A stretch of 49,033 nt of DNA from Victivallales bacterium (GCA_017554445.1 JAFZIJ010000113.1:1-49033), one strand, 5' to 3'. Counted from the stretch's first letter, positions 1 through 9,002 are shown. Program-made: numbers and translations. Notes: generated by a model not told the origin, from the sequence alone.

Positions 1-924
1 GGCGCGGCCCAGATGGACGGTGCTATCCTGCTCGTCGCCGCTACGGATGGCCCGATGGCCCAGACCCGTGAGCACATCCTGCTCGCCCGTCAGGTTGGTG
101 TTCCTGCCATCGTCGTTTTCGTGAACAAGACCGACCAGGTTGACGATCCCGAACTGATCGAACTGGTTGACATGGAAGTCCGCGAGCTCCTGAGCTCCTA
201 CGAATTCCCCGGCGATGAAATTCCGATCATCCACGGTTCCGCCCTGAAGGCTGGCGAAGCCCTCGCCGCCGGCAAGAACTGGGACTGCGAAGAATGCAAG
301 TGCATCTGCGAACTGATGGACGCAGTTGACAACTACATCCCGACGCCCGAGCGCCCGATTGACCAGCCCTTCCTGATGCCGATCGAAGACGTCTTCTCCA
401 TCGAAGGTCGTGGTACGGTCGTTACCGGCCGTGTCGAACGCGGTGTCATCAAAGTCGGTCAGGAAGTCCAGATCGTTGGTATCAAGGAAACCCAGAAGAC
501 GACGGTTACCGGCGTCGAAATGTTCCGCAAGCTGCTCGAACAGGGCCAGGCCGGCGACAACATCGGTTGCCTGCTCCGCGGTATCAAGAAAGAAGACGTC
601 GAGCGCGGCCAGGTTCTGGCTGTCCCCGGCACCATCACCCCCCATACGAAGTTCTCCGGCGAAGTTTACGTCCTGACCAAGGAAGAAGGCGGCCGTCACA
701 GCTCCTTCAAGCAGGGCTATCGTCCCCAGTTCTACTTCCGTACGACTGACGTGACTGGTATCTGCAATCTGCCGGAAGGCGTTCAGATGGTCATGCCTGG
801 TGACCATATCACCATGAACATCGAACTGATCGCCCCGATCGCTATGGAAAAAGGTCTTCGCTTTGCAATTCGCGAAGGCGGCAAGACCGTCGGCGCAGGC
901 CGTGTTACCGAAATCACCGAGTAA
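1..924 (+). CDS. tuf: Elongation factor Tu, 5' end outside window
   Basis: EF-Tu delivers aminoacyl-tRNA to the ribosomal A site as a GTP complex. The reading frame is open from base 1 (Gly-Ala-Ala-Gln-Met), so the N-terminus with the P-loop lies upstream. The NKxD motif (VNKTDQ) is visible, followed by the whole of domains 2 and 3 including [13 protein letters not shown] and the C-terminal [10 protein letters not shown]. Compared with E. coli and Chlamydia EF-Tu as I remember them, the end of the G domain has about seven extra residues between GSALKA and ELMDAVD, with four cysteines spaced C-x2-C-x-C-x-C (codons at 286, 295, 301, 307). The gene sits just upstream of rpmG, trnW, secE and nusG, a common bacterial order. 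Confidence 0.98.
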   Translation, partial: GAAQMDGAILLVAATDGPMAQTREHILLARQVGVPAIVVFVNKTDQVDDPELIELVDMEVRELLSSYEFPGDEIPIIHGSALKAGEALAAGKNWDCEECKCICELMDAVDNYIPTPERPIDQPFLMPIEDVFSIEGRGTVVTGRVERGVIKVGQEVQIVGIKETQKTTVTGVEMFRKLLEQGQAGDNIGCLLRGIKKEDVERGQVLAVPGTITPHTKFSGEVYVLTKEEGGRHSSFKQGYRPQFYFRTTDVTGICNLPEGVQMVMPGDHITMNIELIAPIAMEKGLRFAIREGGKTVGAGRVTEITE

Positions 925-941
925 TATCAACTCGAAGTGCG

Positions 942-967
942 CGTTGCCCGATGGAAGTCGGGCAACG
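942..967 (+). terminator. Hairpin between tuf and rpmG
   Basis: A perfect 10-bp stem (942-951 with 958-967) closes the 6-nt loop TGGAAG. No T-run follows, so it may be an attenuator, a processing signal or a 3'-end stabiliser for the tuf mRNA, not a classic intrinsic terminator. Confidence 0.5.
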
Positions 968-995
968 TGTCACAAGCGAATCAGGAGCATTAACA

Positions 996-1148
996 ATGCC
1001 ACGCGAAATTGTCATTTTGGCCTGCACCGAGTGCAAGAGCCGTAATTATACGACTACCAAGAACAAGCGTAATACGCCTGGACGTCTTGAAAAGGTCAAG
1101 TTCTGCCCAGTTGAAAAGAAGCGTACCCTCCACCGCGAGACCCGCTAG
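996..1148 (+). CDS. rpmG: Large ribosomal subunit protein L33
   Basis: A 50-residue L33, the usual family length. The start ATG at 996 is set by an AGGAG ribosome-binding site at 983-987; an in-frame ATG at 951 lies inside the preceding hairpin and is unlikely. The family fold is clear: [12 protein letters not shown] at the N-terminus, then [15 protein letters not shown] and a basic C-terminus. Zinc-binding (C+) L33 has two Cys pairs; here Cys10, Cys13 and Cys37 are present but the fourth position is Glu40 (FCPVE). It is therefore intermediate between C+ and C- forms. It lies between tuf and trnW and is probably co-transcribed with secE-nusG. Confidence 0.97.
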   Translation: MPREIVILACTECKSRNYTTTKNKRNTPGRLEKVKFCPVEKKRTLHRETR

Positions 1149-1215
1149 TGTAGGTTGCTGAAGGTAGTGAACGGATAGAGGTTGGAAGGGAGAGTCAAAC
1201 GTCAGTGATCCGTGC

Positions 1216-1291
1216 AGGTGAGTAGCTCAATTGGTAGAGCGGCGGTCTCCAAAACCGCAGGTCGCAGGTTCGATTCCTGTCTCACCTGCCA
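1216..1291 (+). tRNA. trnW: tRNA-Trp (anticodon CCA)
   Basis: A full 76-nt cloverleaf: acceptor stem AGGTGAG pairs with CTCACCT, D arm GCTC/GAGC, anticodon stem GCGGT/ACCGC with loop CTCCAAA (anticodon CCA), variable loop AGGTC, T arm GCAGG/CCTGT (one G-U) with TTCGATT, discriminator G and an encoded CCA end. A 5' A1 with G73 is typical of bacterial tRNA-Trp. A run of seven T follows at 1292-1298. Its place between rpmG and secE is common in bacteria. Confidence 0.97.
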
Positions 1292-1303
1292 TTTTTTTGA
1301 AAA

Positions 1304-1319
1304 GCGGCCAAAAGGCCGC
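1304..1319 (+). other. Short hairpin between trnW and secE
   Basis: Perfect 6-bp GC stem GCGGCC/GGCCGC around an AAAA loop, just downstream of the T-run that follows the tRNA. It is probably a processing or stabilising element separating the tRNA from the secE message; no T-run follows it. Confidence 0.35.
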
Positions 1320-1351
1320 GTCGAGATTTTCGAAGCAGGATTGAAGAGCAC

Positions 1352-1552
1352 ATGAAGAATCCAATTGCCGCAATTAAAAAGCTGTATGACGAGACCGTGG
1401 CCGAACTGAAGAAATGTACATGGCCGACCCGTCAGGAGCTTTATGAATCCACGATGGTCGTTGTCTCTTCGTTGGTTCTGCTGAGTGTGTTTGTTTTTGT
1501 CGCGGACAAGATATTCCTGCTGGCGGTCAATCTGATCACTGGCATGCGCTGA
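1352..1552 (+). CDS. secE: Preprotein translocase subunit SecE
   Basis: A 66-residue protein with the short bacterial SecE layout: an amphipathic N-terminal helix with the conserved AELKKCTWPTRQEL segment (about residues 17-30), then a single membrane helix (about 37-60). SecE clamps SecY in the SecYEG protein-export channel. Length, sequence and place directly before nusG all agree. It is probably co-transcribed with rpmG and trnW upstream. Confidence 0.97.
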   Translation: MKNPIAAIKKLYDETVAELKKCTWPTRQELYESTMVVVSSLVLLSVFVFVADKIFLLAVNLITGMR

Positions 1553-1573
1553 ACCCGTCGGCATGCCATTTTT
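1541..1573 (+). terminator. Possible intrinsic terminator at the end of secE
   Basis: GGCATGC (1541-1547, overlapping the last secE codons) can pair with GCATGCC (1561-1567), with a 13-nt loop and then ATTTTTG. The stem is short and the T-run only five, so it may act as a partial terminator between secE and nusG. Confidence 0.35.
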
Positions 1574-1671
1574 GCGAATCAGTCGAGCCAAATTGGCGTC
1601 AATGATTGAACTAGGGGGCATGGAGTCGGCGGAGCAGGATTTTAGAGAGATTTCTAGGAGTATAGGTCGTT

Positions 1672-2241
1672 ATGGAGTCGATGGACAAATCGAGATGGTA
1701 CACATTGCAGGTCATGTCCGGGCAGGAACGCCGCGTGAAGGACTACCTGTTGAACCGTCGCCAGCAAGATTTGGCCAATGGCGTTGACAACGGCCTGGTG
1801 GAAGTTCTGGTTCCGACCACGAGAGTGCTTGAACGCAAGAACGGAAAGACATACGAGCGTGAGCAGAAATGCTACCCCGGATATGTTTTCGTTCGCGCCG
1901 TGCTGTTTGATGATACGGGGCGCATTATTCCCGAACATTGGCTGGGCATCAAAGAGACGAAGGGCGTCATCAATTTCATGGGCGGCGAGCATCCGATGGC
2001 GCTTTCAGATGAGGAAGTCCAGGGGTTGATGCAAGTCGAGGAAGAAAAAGATAAGCCACGTGTCGAGAATGTCTGGAAGGTCGGTGAGACTGTCATCATC
2101 CGAGAAGGCGTATTCGAAGGAAGCGAAGGAACGATCGAGGAAGTCGATGACGATCGGAAACGCTTGAAGCTGAGCGTTGTGATGTTCGGTCGCTCCACTC
2201 CTTGTGAATTGGATTTTTGGCAGGTGGATCGTCCACAATAA
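1672..2241 (+). CDS. nusG: Transcription termination/antitermination protein NusG
   Basis: 189 residues, normal for NusG. The N-terminal NGN domain starts with SRWYTLQVMSGQE and includes CYPGYVFVRA. The C-terminal KOW domain includes VGETVIIREGVFEGSEG and ends in FGRSTPCELDFWQV. NusG binds RNA polymerase, suppresses pausing and couples it to Rho or to the ribosome. The start at 1672 has AGGAG at 1656-1660; an alternative ATG follows at 1681. The usual GPF of the KOW loop reads GVF here. It lies between secE and rplK as in most bacteria. Confidence 0.97.
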   Translation: MESMDKSRWYTLQVMSGQERRVKDYLLNRRQQDLANGVDNGLVEVLVPTTRVLERKNGKTYEREQKCYPGYVFVRAVLFDDTGRIIPEHWLGIKETKGVINFMGGEHPMALSDEEVQGLMQVEEEKDKPRVENVWKVGETVIIREGVFEGSEGTIEEVDDDRKRLKLSVVMFGRSTPCELDFWQVDRPQ

Positions 2242-2335
2242 TCTGGACGGTCGAGAAGTAATGACAATAAGCGACACGATTTCGGGAGAATGCCTGCCAG
2301 TTCGTACCGATGTCGTGCAATAGAAGAAGACGATT

Positions 2336-2770
2336 ATGGCAAAGAAAGTCGTGGGCGAAGTGCGTTTGCAGATTCCCGCTGGCGCCGCCAATCCAGCTCC
2401 TCCCGTCGGGCCGAGCTTGGGTCAGGCCGGTGTCAACATCATGGAATTCTGCAAGCAGTTCAACGCGGCGACCCAGTCACAGGCGGGGTTGATCATCCCT
2501 GTCGTGATCACAGTTTACCAAGATCGGTCTTTCACGTTCATCACGAAATCCCCACCCGCAGCGGTTCTTCTGAAGAAGGCCGCGAACATCGCCTCGGGTT
2601 CCAAGACACCAGGGCGCGAGACGGTGGCGAAGGTCAACCGCAAGCAACTCGAAGAGATTGCGAAGACCAAGGAAAAGGACTTGAACGCGAAAAGTCTGGA
2701 GGCTGCTGTGAAAGTCATCGCTGGGACGGCGCGTAGCATGGGTATTGAGGTGGTCGATGAAGAGAAGTAA
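2336..2770 (+). CDS. rplK: Large ribosomal subunit protein L11
   Basis: 144 residues, matching the L11 family length. The N-terminal domain carries the Pro-rich hinge region [20 protein letters not shown], and the C-terminal RNA-binding domain follows from about residue 75. L11 forms the GTPase-associated centre on 23S rRNA. It is the first gene of the L11 operon, with 94 nt between it and nusG, where an L1-binding leader might lie. Its 3' end overlaps the start of rplA by 14 nt, which suggests translational coupling. Confidence 0.98.
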   Translation: MAKKVVGEVRLQIPAGAANPAPPVGPSLGQAGVNIMEFCKQFNAATQSQAGLIIPVVITVYQDRSFTFITKSPPAAVLLKKAANIASGSKTPGRETVAKVNRKQLEEIAKTKEKDLNAKSLEAAVKVIAGTARSMGIEVVDEEK

Positions 2771-3452
2771 ACTTTATCGCGCCCGTTTGGCAAAGTTTTC
2801 TCGCACGGAATTCTATTCTCTGGAGAATGGAGTCCAGGCGTTGAAATCGATGCCTACCACCAAATTTGACGAGACTGTGGAGCTCAGCTTCCGTCTCGGC
2901 ATCGACCCCCGCCAGTCGGATCAGATTGTCCGCGGTGCATTGGTTCTTCCTCAGGGAACCGGCAAGAAGCAGACAGTCGTAGTGATTGCCGAGGGTGAAT
3001 TCGCACAGCGCGCAAAAGACGCGGGTGCTGACGAAGTCGGCTATGAGGAGCTGATTCAGAGAATCAAAGGCGGCTGGTTGGAGTTTGACGTGTTGATTGC
3101 GACTCCGTCGGCCATGAAAGAAGTCCGGACATTGGGTAGAGTGTTGGGTCCCCGTGGCCTGATGCCGAATCCGAAGACTGGAACGGTTACGGAAGACACG
3201 GCGACAGCAGTTCGCGAGGCGAAAGCCGGACGAGTTGAGTATCGTTGTGACCGCGCCGGTGTGGTGAACGTGCCGATAGGCAAGCTGTCCTTCAGCGCTG
3301 AGGCGTTGGTCGAGAACGCGAATGCGGTCTTGACGACGATTCTTCGTGCTCGTCCGGCGGCCGCCAAAGGCATCTATCTGCAGTCTTGGACGTTGAGTAG
3401 CACAATGAGTCCGGGCATCCGTCTGGATGCCAAATCCGCAGCAAAGGCGTAA
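2757..3452 (+). CDS. rplA: Large ribosomal subunit protein L1
   Basis: 231 residues from the ATG at 2757, giving the usual L1 N-terminus ([14 protein letters not shown]). An ATG four codons earlier (2745) is possible but adds residues not typical of the family. Signature segments are visible: [37 protein letters not shown], and [25 protein letters not shown]1 binds the 23S rRNA stalk near the E site and in many bacteria represses its own operon. It overlaps rplK by 14 nt. Confidence 0.96.
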   Translation: MKRSKLYRARLAKFSRTEFYSLENGVQALKSMPTTKFDETVELSFRLGIDPRQSDQIVRGALVLPQGTGKKQTVVVIAEGEFAQRAKDAGADEVGYEELIQRIKGGWLEFDVLIATPSAMKEVRTLGRVLGPRGLMPNPKTGTVTEDTATAVREAKAGRVEYRCDRAGVVNVPIGKLSFSAEALVENANAVLTTILRARPAAAKGIYLQSWTLSSTMSPGIRLDAKSAAKA

Positions 3453-3455
3453 ACC

Positions 3456-3977
3456 ATGAGAGCAGAAAAACAACAAATGGTTGCGGCTGTGAGCGAGATG
3501 CTGAAGGATCGTCCTGCGATTCTGATCAGCTATCAGGGCTTGACGGCCAATGTTTTCAATGAGTTTCGTGGCAAGCTTACGGCCATCGGGGCCGAATGCC
3601 ACGTAGTGCCGAACACGTTGGTGAAGAAAGCGGCGGAGAAGCTGGGCTTGGAAAATCTGGCCGGCGTGGAGCTTACCGGGGATACCGCCCTGGTGAGCGG
3701 TTCATGCGATGCCGTTCAGATTGCGAAACTGGTTCGTGAGTTTGCCAAGGCGAAGGAACAGGTCAAGGTCAAGTATGGTGTTCTGGATGGGAGTCTTCTG
3801 ACGCCTGCCGATGTGGACGCCCTTGCCGATCTTCCTTCCCGGGAAGTGCTTCTGGCTCAGTTGCTGGGTCTTTTGCAGGCTCCCGGAAGCCAGCTGGTCC
3901 GTGTGCTCAACGCCAAAGTGGCGAGCATTGTTTATGTGTTGGATGCTTACTGCAAATCGAAAGAGCAGGTAGCTTAA
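3456..3977 (+). CDS. rplJ: Large ribosomal subunit protein L10
   Basis: 173 residues, the usual L10 length. It starts only 3 nt after the rplA stop. The N-terminal globular domain ([31 protein letters not shown] region) binds rRNA; the C-terminal helix beyond about residue 135 carries L7/L12 dimers. The segment [21 protein letters not shown] matches the family core. It is co-transcribed with rplL, 25 nt downstream, to form the ribosomal stalk. Confidence 0.97.
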   Translation: MRAEKQQMVAAVSEMLKDRPAILISYQGLTANVFNEFRGKLTAIGAECHVVPNTLVKKAAEKLGLENLAGVELTGDTALVSGSCDAVQIAKLVREFAKAKEQVKVKYGVLDGSLLTPADVDALADLPSREVLLAQLLGLLQAPGSQLVRVLNAKVASIVYVLDAYCKSKEQVA

Positions 3978-4002
3978 GCAAGAAAAATTGGAGAATACAC
4001 CA

Positions 4003-4410
4003 ATGTCGGAAGAAAAAGTTGCAGTTGATGCGAAGATGGAAGAGTTCATCTCCTACATCGAAGGTTTGACGGTTCTCGAAGTCAGCAAGCTTGTCAAAGC
4101 TCTTGAAGAACGTCTGGGCGTGAGCGCCGCAGCCCCCGTGGCGGCGGTTGCTGCTGCTCCGGCCGCTGGCGGCGCCGCCGCTCCGGCTGAAGAAGAGAAG
4201 ACCGAGTTCGATGTCATCCTGGCGGATGGCGGCGCGAACAAGATCGCCGTGATCAAGGAAGTCCGTGGCATTACGGGTCTGGGCCTGAAGGAAGCCAAGG
4301 ATCTGGTTACGGAAGCTCCGAAACCGGTCAAGACCGGCGTCAGCAAGGACGAAGCGAACGAAATCAAGAAGAAGCTGGAAGAAGCCGGCGCGAAGGTTGA
4401 AGTTAAGTAA
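4003..4410 (+). CDS. rplL: Large ribosomal subunit protein L7/L12
   Basis: 135 residues, slightly longer than the usual 120-130. The start at 4003 is set by GGAG at 3990-3993; an ATG at 3988 overlaps that site. The N-terminal dimerisation helices are followed by an Ala/Pro-rich hinge (about residues 41-61) and the C-terminal domain with [20 protein letters not shown] and [16 protein letters not shown], which recruits translational GTPases. It ends the rplKAJL group and is followed by a 344-nt structured gap before rpoB. Confidence 0.97.
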   Translation: MSEEKVAVDAKMEEFISYIEGLTVLEVSKLVKALEERLGVSAAAPVAAVAAAPAAGGAAAPAEEEKTEFDVILADGGANKIAVIKEVRGITGLGLKEAKDLVTEAPKPVKTGVSKDEANEIKKKLEEAGAKVEVK

Positions 4411-4432
4411 ATCTTCTGGTCGGTCAACAGTT

Positions 4433-4459
4433 GATCCGGAACTCTTCGGAGTCCGGATC
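4433..4459 (+). other. UUCG-capped hairpin in the rplL-rpoB gap
   Basis: GATCCGGAACTC (4433-4444) pairs with GAGTCCGGATC (4449-4459) around the tetraloop TTCG, with one bulged A. There is no T-run. It begins 22 nt after the rplL stop and resembles the processing or attenuation structures known between rplL and rpoB in other bacteria. Confidence 0.55.
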
Positions 4460-4471
4460 CGCTGTCCGGTG

Positions 4472-4510
4472 CGGCAGGGGCTTTGACTGATGTCAATGCC
4501 CCGCTTGCCG
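4472..4510 (+). other. Second hairpin in the rplL-rpoB gap
   Basis: A long stem: CGGCA-GGGGC-T-TTGAC (4472-4487), loop TGAT (4488-4491), GTCAA-T-GCCCC, a 3-nt bulge GCT, then TGCCG (4492-4510). It lies directly after the UUCG hairpin. No T-run follows, so it could be an RNase III substrate or an attenuator element. Confidence 0.5.
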
Positions 4511-4576
4511 GAAAAGAGGGAACACGTAAAAAAGCGAAAAGGGGGTCGTGAAAGGGAAGGAATACATGGAAAATGT

Positions 4577-4614
4577 CCGGAAGTTGGTGAATTTTGGTCC
4601 GACTCCGGTTTTTT
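4577..4614 (+). terminator. Weak intrinsic terminator or attenuator before rpoB
   Basis: CCGGAAGT (4577-4584) pairs with ACTCCGG (4602-4608) with one bulge, followed by six T (4609-4614). A partial terminator here would lower rpoBC expression relative to the ribosomal stalk genes, as the rplL-rpoB attenuator does in E. coli. The remaining 140 nt up to rpoB show no gene. Confidence 0.45.
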
Positions 4615-4754
4615 GTTTAACTGGTCGTTAAGGCGGCCAGCGATGGTGGTTGGAGTTGCACGTAGGAGCGTGCTAGTTGAAAGAGAAGTATTTAGGACAC
4701 GCTGAACAACGTGCGCGTTAACCACAAAGGCAGGAACCATACAGGCGGGGAAAC

Positions 4755-7700
4755 ATGTCACAACGCAAGAATTTTGGTTGTCTGAAGAATGAAGTGCTGG
4801 AAATTCCGGATCTCATTGAGATTCAGACAAAATCGTTCGCGGATTTTTTACAGAAGGATACGCCTCCGGAAGAGCGTTTGAACCAAGGGCTGCAGGAAGC
4901 TTTTAAGGATATCTTCCCTGCTCAGAAGGAACCAGACGGGAAGGCGAGTCTTGAGTTTGTGAAATATGAAATCGGTGAACCCAAGAAGGGGTTGGTCGAA
5001 TGCTTGAAGGACGGTCTGACCTATCAGGCGGCCTTGAATGTCACATTCCGCCTTCACACGGCCAACGGCAAGGATGTGAAGGAGGAAAGCATTTACATTG
5101 GCGATATTCCGCTGATGACGGAGCGCGGCTCATTTGTCATCAATGGCGCGGAACGCGTCATTGTGAGTCAGTTGCATCGTTCGCCTGGCGTGAGTTTCGA
5201 ACGTAATCGCCATGCCAGTGGAAAGATGCTGTGTTCCTACAAAGTGATCGCCGACCATGGTTCGTGGCTGGAAGTTCAATTCGACCAAAGCGACTGCATC
5301 CAGATTTATCTGGATCGCAAGCGTCGTCGCAGAAAGTTTCTTGTCAGTACATTCCTCCGCGCTTTCGGCTATGATGGCAATGAAGACATTCTGGATGCCG
5401 TGTACTATCTGGAAGAGCAGCCGTTGACGGAGCTGAGAAAGCTTGAAGATCCGTCAAAAGTTTATATTGCAAGCGATGTGAAGGCTTCTGGCAAGGACAA
5501 TGGTCTTGCCGTGGAAGGCCTCGCACCCTGCAGCGAAATGGTGTTTGACGCATTGCAGGCGAATGGCATCAAGAAGGTAAAAGTCGTCCATACAGATTGT
5601 CTGGTCGAGGAGCTGAATGTCCATCAGATTGAAAAGCTTCTTGAAATGGACCGTGAGGATCTGGCCTACAAGCTGGAAAACGAAGGCTGGCGTACGGGCA
5701 ATACGATCTACATGGCAAAAACACCAATCAACACGGACGACAACCGTGAAGTTTTGGTCAAATGCCTCTATGACAAGTGCGATGCTCCTTCCGCGAAGGC
5801 CGGAGCCGTCAAACTGGTGGAGCGGAATGTGAAAGTCACGGCCGACATTCTGTCCACACTGCTGGACGCGATGAAGGAAATCGAAGCTGATCGTGAGGCT
5901 GTTGCCGCTGCGGAACCGAATTACAATCTTGACTTTGAATATGGTGTGTCCGTCCGTCTGTTGCGTCCCGGCAAAGGCGGTGACTACTTCATCCGCTGCA
6001 TGCAGAGAGATACCGTCCATACCACGGAAGATGCCCAGAAGGAGATCTACAAACGCATGCGTCCGACTGATCCGCCGACGGCCGCGAATGCCCGTCAGCT
6101 GTTCAAGCGTCTGTTTGAAGATCCGCATCGCTACAATCTCGGCCTTGTCGGTCGTTTCAAAATGAACCAGGCCCTCCACCTCAACTGGGGCCGCCGTCAG
6201 TGCGTGCTGACGAAGCAGGATATCGCCCGTTCAACGGCGTTCCTCATGTATTTGCATAACGGTATCGGTAAAGAAGATGATATCGACCATCTGGGCCGCC
6301 GCCGCGTCCGCACGGTCGGTGAATTGCTCCAGAAACAATGCCAGGTCGGATTGACCCGTACGGCGACCTTGATGAAGGAAAAGCTTGAGAATACAAACGA
6401 AGAGCCGACCATCTCGAAGTTGGTGAATACGAAGGCACTCAGCGGTGTGATTCGTGACTTCTTCGGACGGAACCAGCTGAGCCAGTTCATGGATCAGACG
6501 AACTGCTTGGCCGAATTGACGAACAAACGCCGTCTCAGTGCCTTAGGACCTGGCGGCTTGACGCGTGAACGTGCCGGATTCGAAGTCCGTGACGTCCATT
6601 CCAGCCATTATGGCCGTGTCTGCCCAATCGAGACGCCTGAAGGTCCGAACATCGGTCTGATCTCTTCTTTGGCGCTCTTCGGCAAGATTGACGAATATGG
6701 CTTCATCGAAGCTCCATATCGCCAGGTCAAGGATACGAAGGTCACCAACAAAGTCGATTACCTGACGGCTGACGAGGAAGAGGCCTTCGTTATCGCGCAG
6801 GCCAACGCCCCGCAGGCCGAGGATGGAACGTTGCTTAATCGCGACGTTCTCTGTCGGCACGAAGGCGAGTCTGGCGAATTTGAACGTGAAAAAGTTCAGT
6901 ACATCGATGTGTCGCCGTTGCAGATGATCAGCGCAGCGGCAGGCTTGATCCCGTTCCTGGAGCATGACGACGCCAACCGCGCATTGATGGGATCCAACAT
7001 GCAACGTCAGGCTGTGCCGTTGCTGCGCTCAGAACGTCCTCTGGTCGGTACAGGCCTCGAAGAGGTTGTCGCCCGTGACTCCCGTGCCACGATGAACGCC
7101 CGTGAAGACGGCATTGTCGCAAGCGCGACCGCGGAGCGCGTCATCATTACGAAAGATGGTAAGTTGCCTGACGATACGGCCTATCCGGACTCCGTGCAGG
7201 ATTATCACCTGTACAAATTCCTCCGCACGAATGCGTCAACCCTGTTCAACCAGCGTCCGATCGTTCATCGCGGCGATGTGGTCAAAAAAGGTCAAGCGAT
7301 TGCAGATGGCGCCTCTACGGACGGCGGCGAGCTCGCTCTTGGACGGAACGTCTTGGTGGCCTTCATGCCATGGCACGGCTATAACTTCGAAGATGCCATC
7401 ATCATCAGCGAACGACTGGTGGCCAATGACGTCTATACGAGTATCCATGTGACGCTGGAGGATGTCCAGGCGCGTGAAACAAAGCTTGGACCCGAAGAAA
7501 TTACGCGTGATATTCCGAATGAAAGCGAAGAGTCTCTGCGTAATCTGGACGCGGACGGTATCGTCCGCGTCGGAGCTGAAGTGAAGCCGGGCGACATCTT
7601 GGTCGGCAAGATCACGCCGAAGAATGAGCCTGACCTTGCTCCTGAAGAGCGTCTGATGAAAGCCATTTTCGGTGAAAAAGCGAGTGATGTCAAGAATAGT

Positions 7701-9002
7701 TCGCTGGTGGTGCCCGGTGGTTGCTCCGGTATCGTCATGGATGTGCGTGTCGATCGCCGTCAGGATCCATCTAAGGCCAAGCAGACCAAGAAGGACATCA
7801 ACAACCGTGTCAAAGATACGGATCAGAAGTATCGCGAACAGTTGAACCATATCCAGGATGACTTGGTGAAGACTTTGAGCGACGAACTGCTCGGCCAGAA
7901 ACTGAGCTTCGCCATCACGCGTCTTGTCGCGGGCGAACCGGAGGAGATTATCGCAGCTGATCGCAAGATCACCAAGAGCATGCTGACACGTTTGGCCCAG
8001 AGCTATGATACCTACATGCTTGATCCTAGCAGTGACGCCAAGGCCATGGAGAAGCAGGCAAAAATCGAGGATATCCTCAAGAATTTCGCTAAGAAATTCC
8101 AGATCACGAAACAGCGCTGGAAAGAGGAACTTGAGAAAGACAAGCAGAGCGATGCCGGCGAACAGGGCGTCGTGAAGGCTGTTAAAGTTTATATCGCCAG
8201 CAAGCGCCGTATTTCCATCGGTGACAAGATGGCTGGACGTCATGGAAACAAAGGTATCGTGGCAAAGATCGTCCCGGTCGAAGACATGCCTTTCATGGCC
8301 GATGGTACACCAGTCGATATCATCCTGAATCCTCTCGGTGTTCCTTCGCGAATGAATGTCGGTCAGGTGTTCGAAACCCACGTCGGCTATGCCGCCAAGA
8401 TCCTCGGTATGACTGTTGCGACGCCTGTGTTCGATGGTATTCCGGAAGAGAAGATCTGGTCGATGCTCGACGAGGCGAAGCATATCAAAGTCGCTGAACG
8501 CGGCTGGACCGTTCTGGATGATGGCAAAGTCGTTGACCAGAACGGCAATGACCGGACGGAATGCTTCGTTGATACCGACGGCAAGACACGTCTGTTCGAC
8601 GGCATGACCGGTGCCCCGTTCGCGCAACGCGCGATGGTCGGCCAGATTTACATGCTGAAACTCGACCACTTGGTTGCGAACAAAATCCACGCGCGTGCGG
8701 TCGGTCCGTATTCGCTGGTAACGCAGCAACCTCTGGGTGGTAAGGCGCAACATGGCGGACAGCGTTTCGGCGAAATGGAAGTCTGGGCTCTTGAGGCGTA
8801 TGGCGCGGCTTATACATTGCAGGAGATGCTGACGGTCAAGAGCGATGATACAAAAGGACGCACGAAGATCTACAACGCCATCATGGACGGCGACAACACG
8901 TTGACAGCTGGTATACCGGAGTCGTTCAACGTCTTGATGAAGGAAATGCAGAGTCTGTGCCTTGATGTCCGTGTCCGGAACTCAAAAGGTGCCCAGGCAT
9001 AA
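4755..9002 (+). CDS. rpoB: RNA polymerase subunit beta
   Basis: 1415 residues, somewhat longer than the 1342 of E. coli. The rifampicin region is QLSQFMDQTNCLAELTNKRR, followed by SALGPGGLTRERAGFEV; later hallmarks are GEKASDVKNSSL, KMAGRHGNKG and the C-terminal GGKAQHGGQRFGEMEVWALE. The position equivalent to E. coli His526 is Asn590 here (codon 6522-6524). A charged, helical insertion of about 130 residues lies between the DVRVDRR segment and VKVYIASKRRISIGDKM (about residues 1000-1135). The gene is transcribed ahead of rpoC after the structured gap. Confidence 0.98.
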   Translation: MSQRKNFGCLKNEVLEIPDLIEIQTKSFADFLQKDTPPEERLNQGLQEAFKDIFPAQKEPDGKASLEFVKYEIGEPKKGLVECLKDGLTYQAALNVTFRLHTANGKDVKEESIYIGDIPLMTERGSFVINGAERVIVSQLHRSPGVSFERNRHASGKMLCSYKVIADHGSWLEVQFDQSDCIQIYLDRKRRRRKFLVSTFLRAFGYDGNEDILDAVYYLEEQPLTELRKLEDPSKVYIASDVKASGKDNGLAVEGLAPCSEMVFDALQANGIKKVKVVHTDCLVEELNVHQIEKLLEMDREDLAYKLENEGWRTGNTIYMAKTPINTDDNREVLVKCLYDKCDAPSAKAGAVKLVERNVKVTADILSTLLDAMKEIEADREAVAAAEPNYNLDFEYGVSVRLLRPGKGGDYFIRCMQRDTVHTTEDAQKEIYKRMRPTDPPTAANARQLFKRLFEDPHRYNLGLVGRFKMNQALHLNWGRRQCVLTKQDIARSTAFLMYLHNGIGKEDDIDHLGRRRVRTVGELLQKQCQVGLTRTATLMKEKLENTNEEPTISKLVNTKALSGVIRDFFGRNQLSQFMDQTNCLAELTNKRRLSALGPGGLTRERAGFEVRDVHSSHYGRVCPIETPEGPNIGLISSLALFGKIDEYGFIEAPYRQVKDTKVTNKVDYLTADEEEAFVIAQANAPQAEDGTLLNRDVLCRHEGESGEFEREKVQYIDVSPLQMISAAAGLIPFLEHDDANRALMGSNMQRQAVPLLRSERPLVGTGLEEVVARDSRATMNAREDGIVASATAERVIITKDGKLPDDTAYPDSVQDYHLYKFLRTNASTLFNQRPIVHRGDVVKKGQAIADGASTDGGELALGRNVLVAFMPWHGYNFEDAIIISERLVANDVYTSIHVTLEDVQARETKLGPEEITRDIPNESEESLRNLDADGIVRVGAEVKPGDILVGKITPKNEPDLAPEERLMKAIFGEKASDVKNSSLVVPGGCSGIVMDVRVDRRQDPSKAKQTKKDINNRVKDTDQKYREQLNHIQDDLVKTLSDELLGQKLSFAITRLVAGEPEEIIAADRKITKSMLTRLAQSYDTYMLDPSSDAKAMEKQAKIEDILKNFAKKFQITKQRWKEELEKDKQSDAGEQGVVKAVKVYIASKRRISIGDKMAGRHGNKGIVAKIVPVEDMPFMADGTPVDIILNPLGVPSRMNVGQVFETHVGYAAKILGMTVATPVFDGIPEEKIWSMLDEAKHIKVAERGWTVLDDGKVVDQNGNDRTECFVDTDGKTRLFDGMTGAPFAQRAMVGQIYMLKLDHLVANKIHARAVGPYSLVTQQPLGGKAQHGGQRFGEMEVWALEAYGAAYTLQEMLTVKSDDTKGRTKIYNAIMDGDNTLTAGIPESFNVLMKEMQSLCLDVRVRNSKGAQA

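Noticed and set aside
2242..2335. Separate gene between nusG and rplK
   Set aside because: Open frames there are shadows reaching into rplK; the gap is better explained as the L11 operon leader.
4490..4705. 71-codon plus-strand frame between rplL and rpoB
   Set aside because: It starts inside a hairpin, is Arg/Gly/Lys-rich without a domain, and overlaps structured RNA.
7236..8753. Long minus-strand open frame opposite rpoB
   Set aside because: Antisense shadow of rpoB with His/Arg/Asp-rich composition and no family resemblance.
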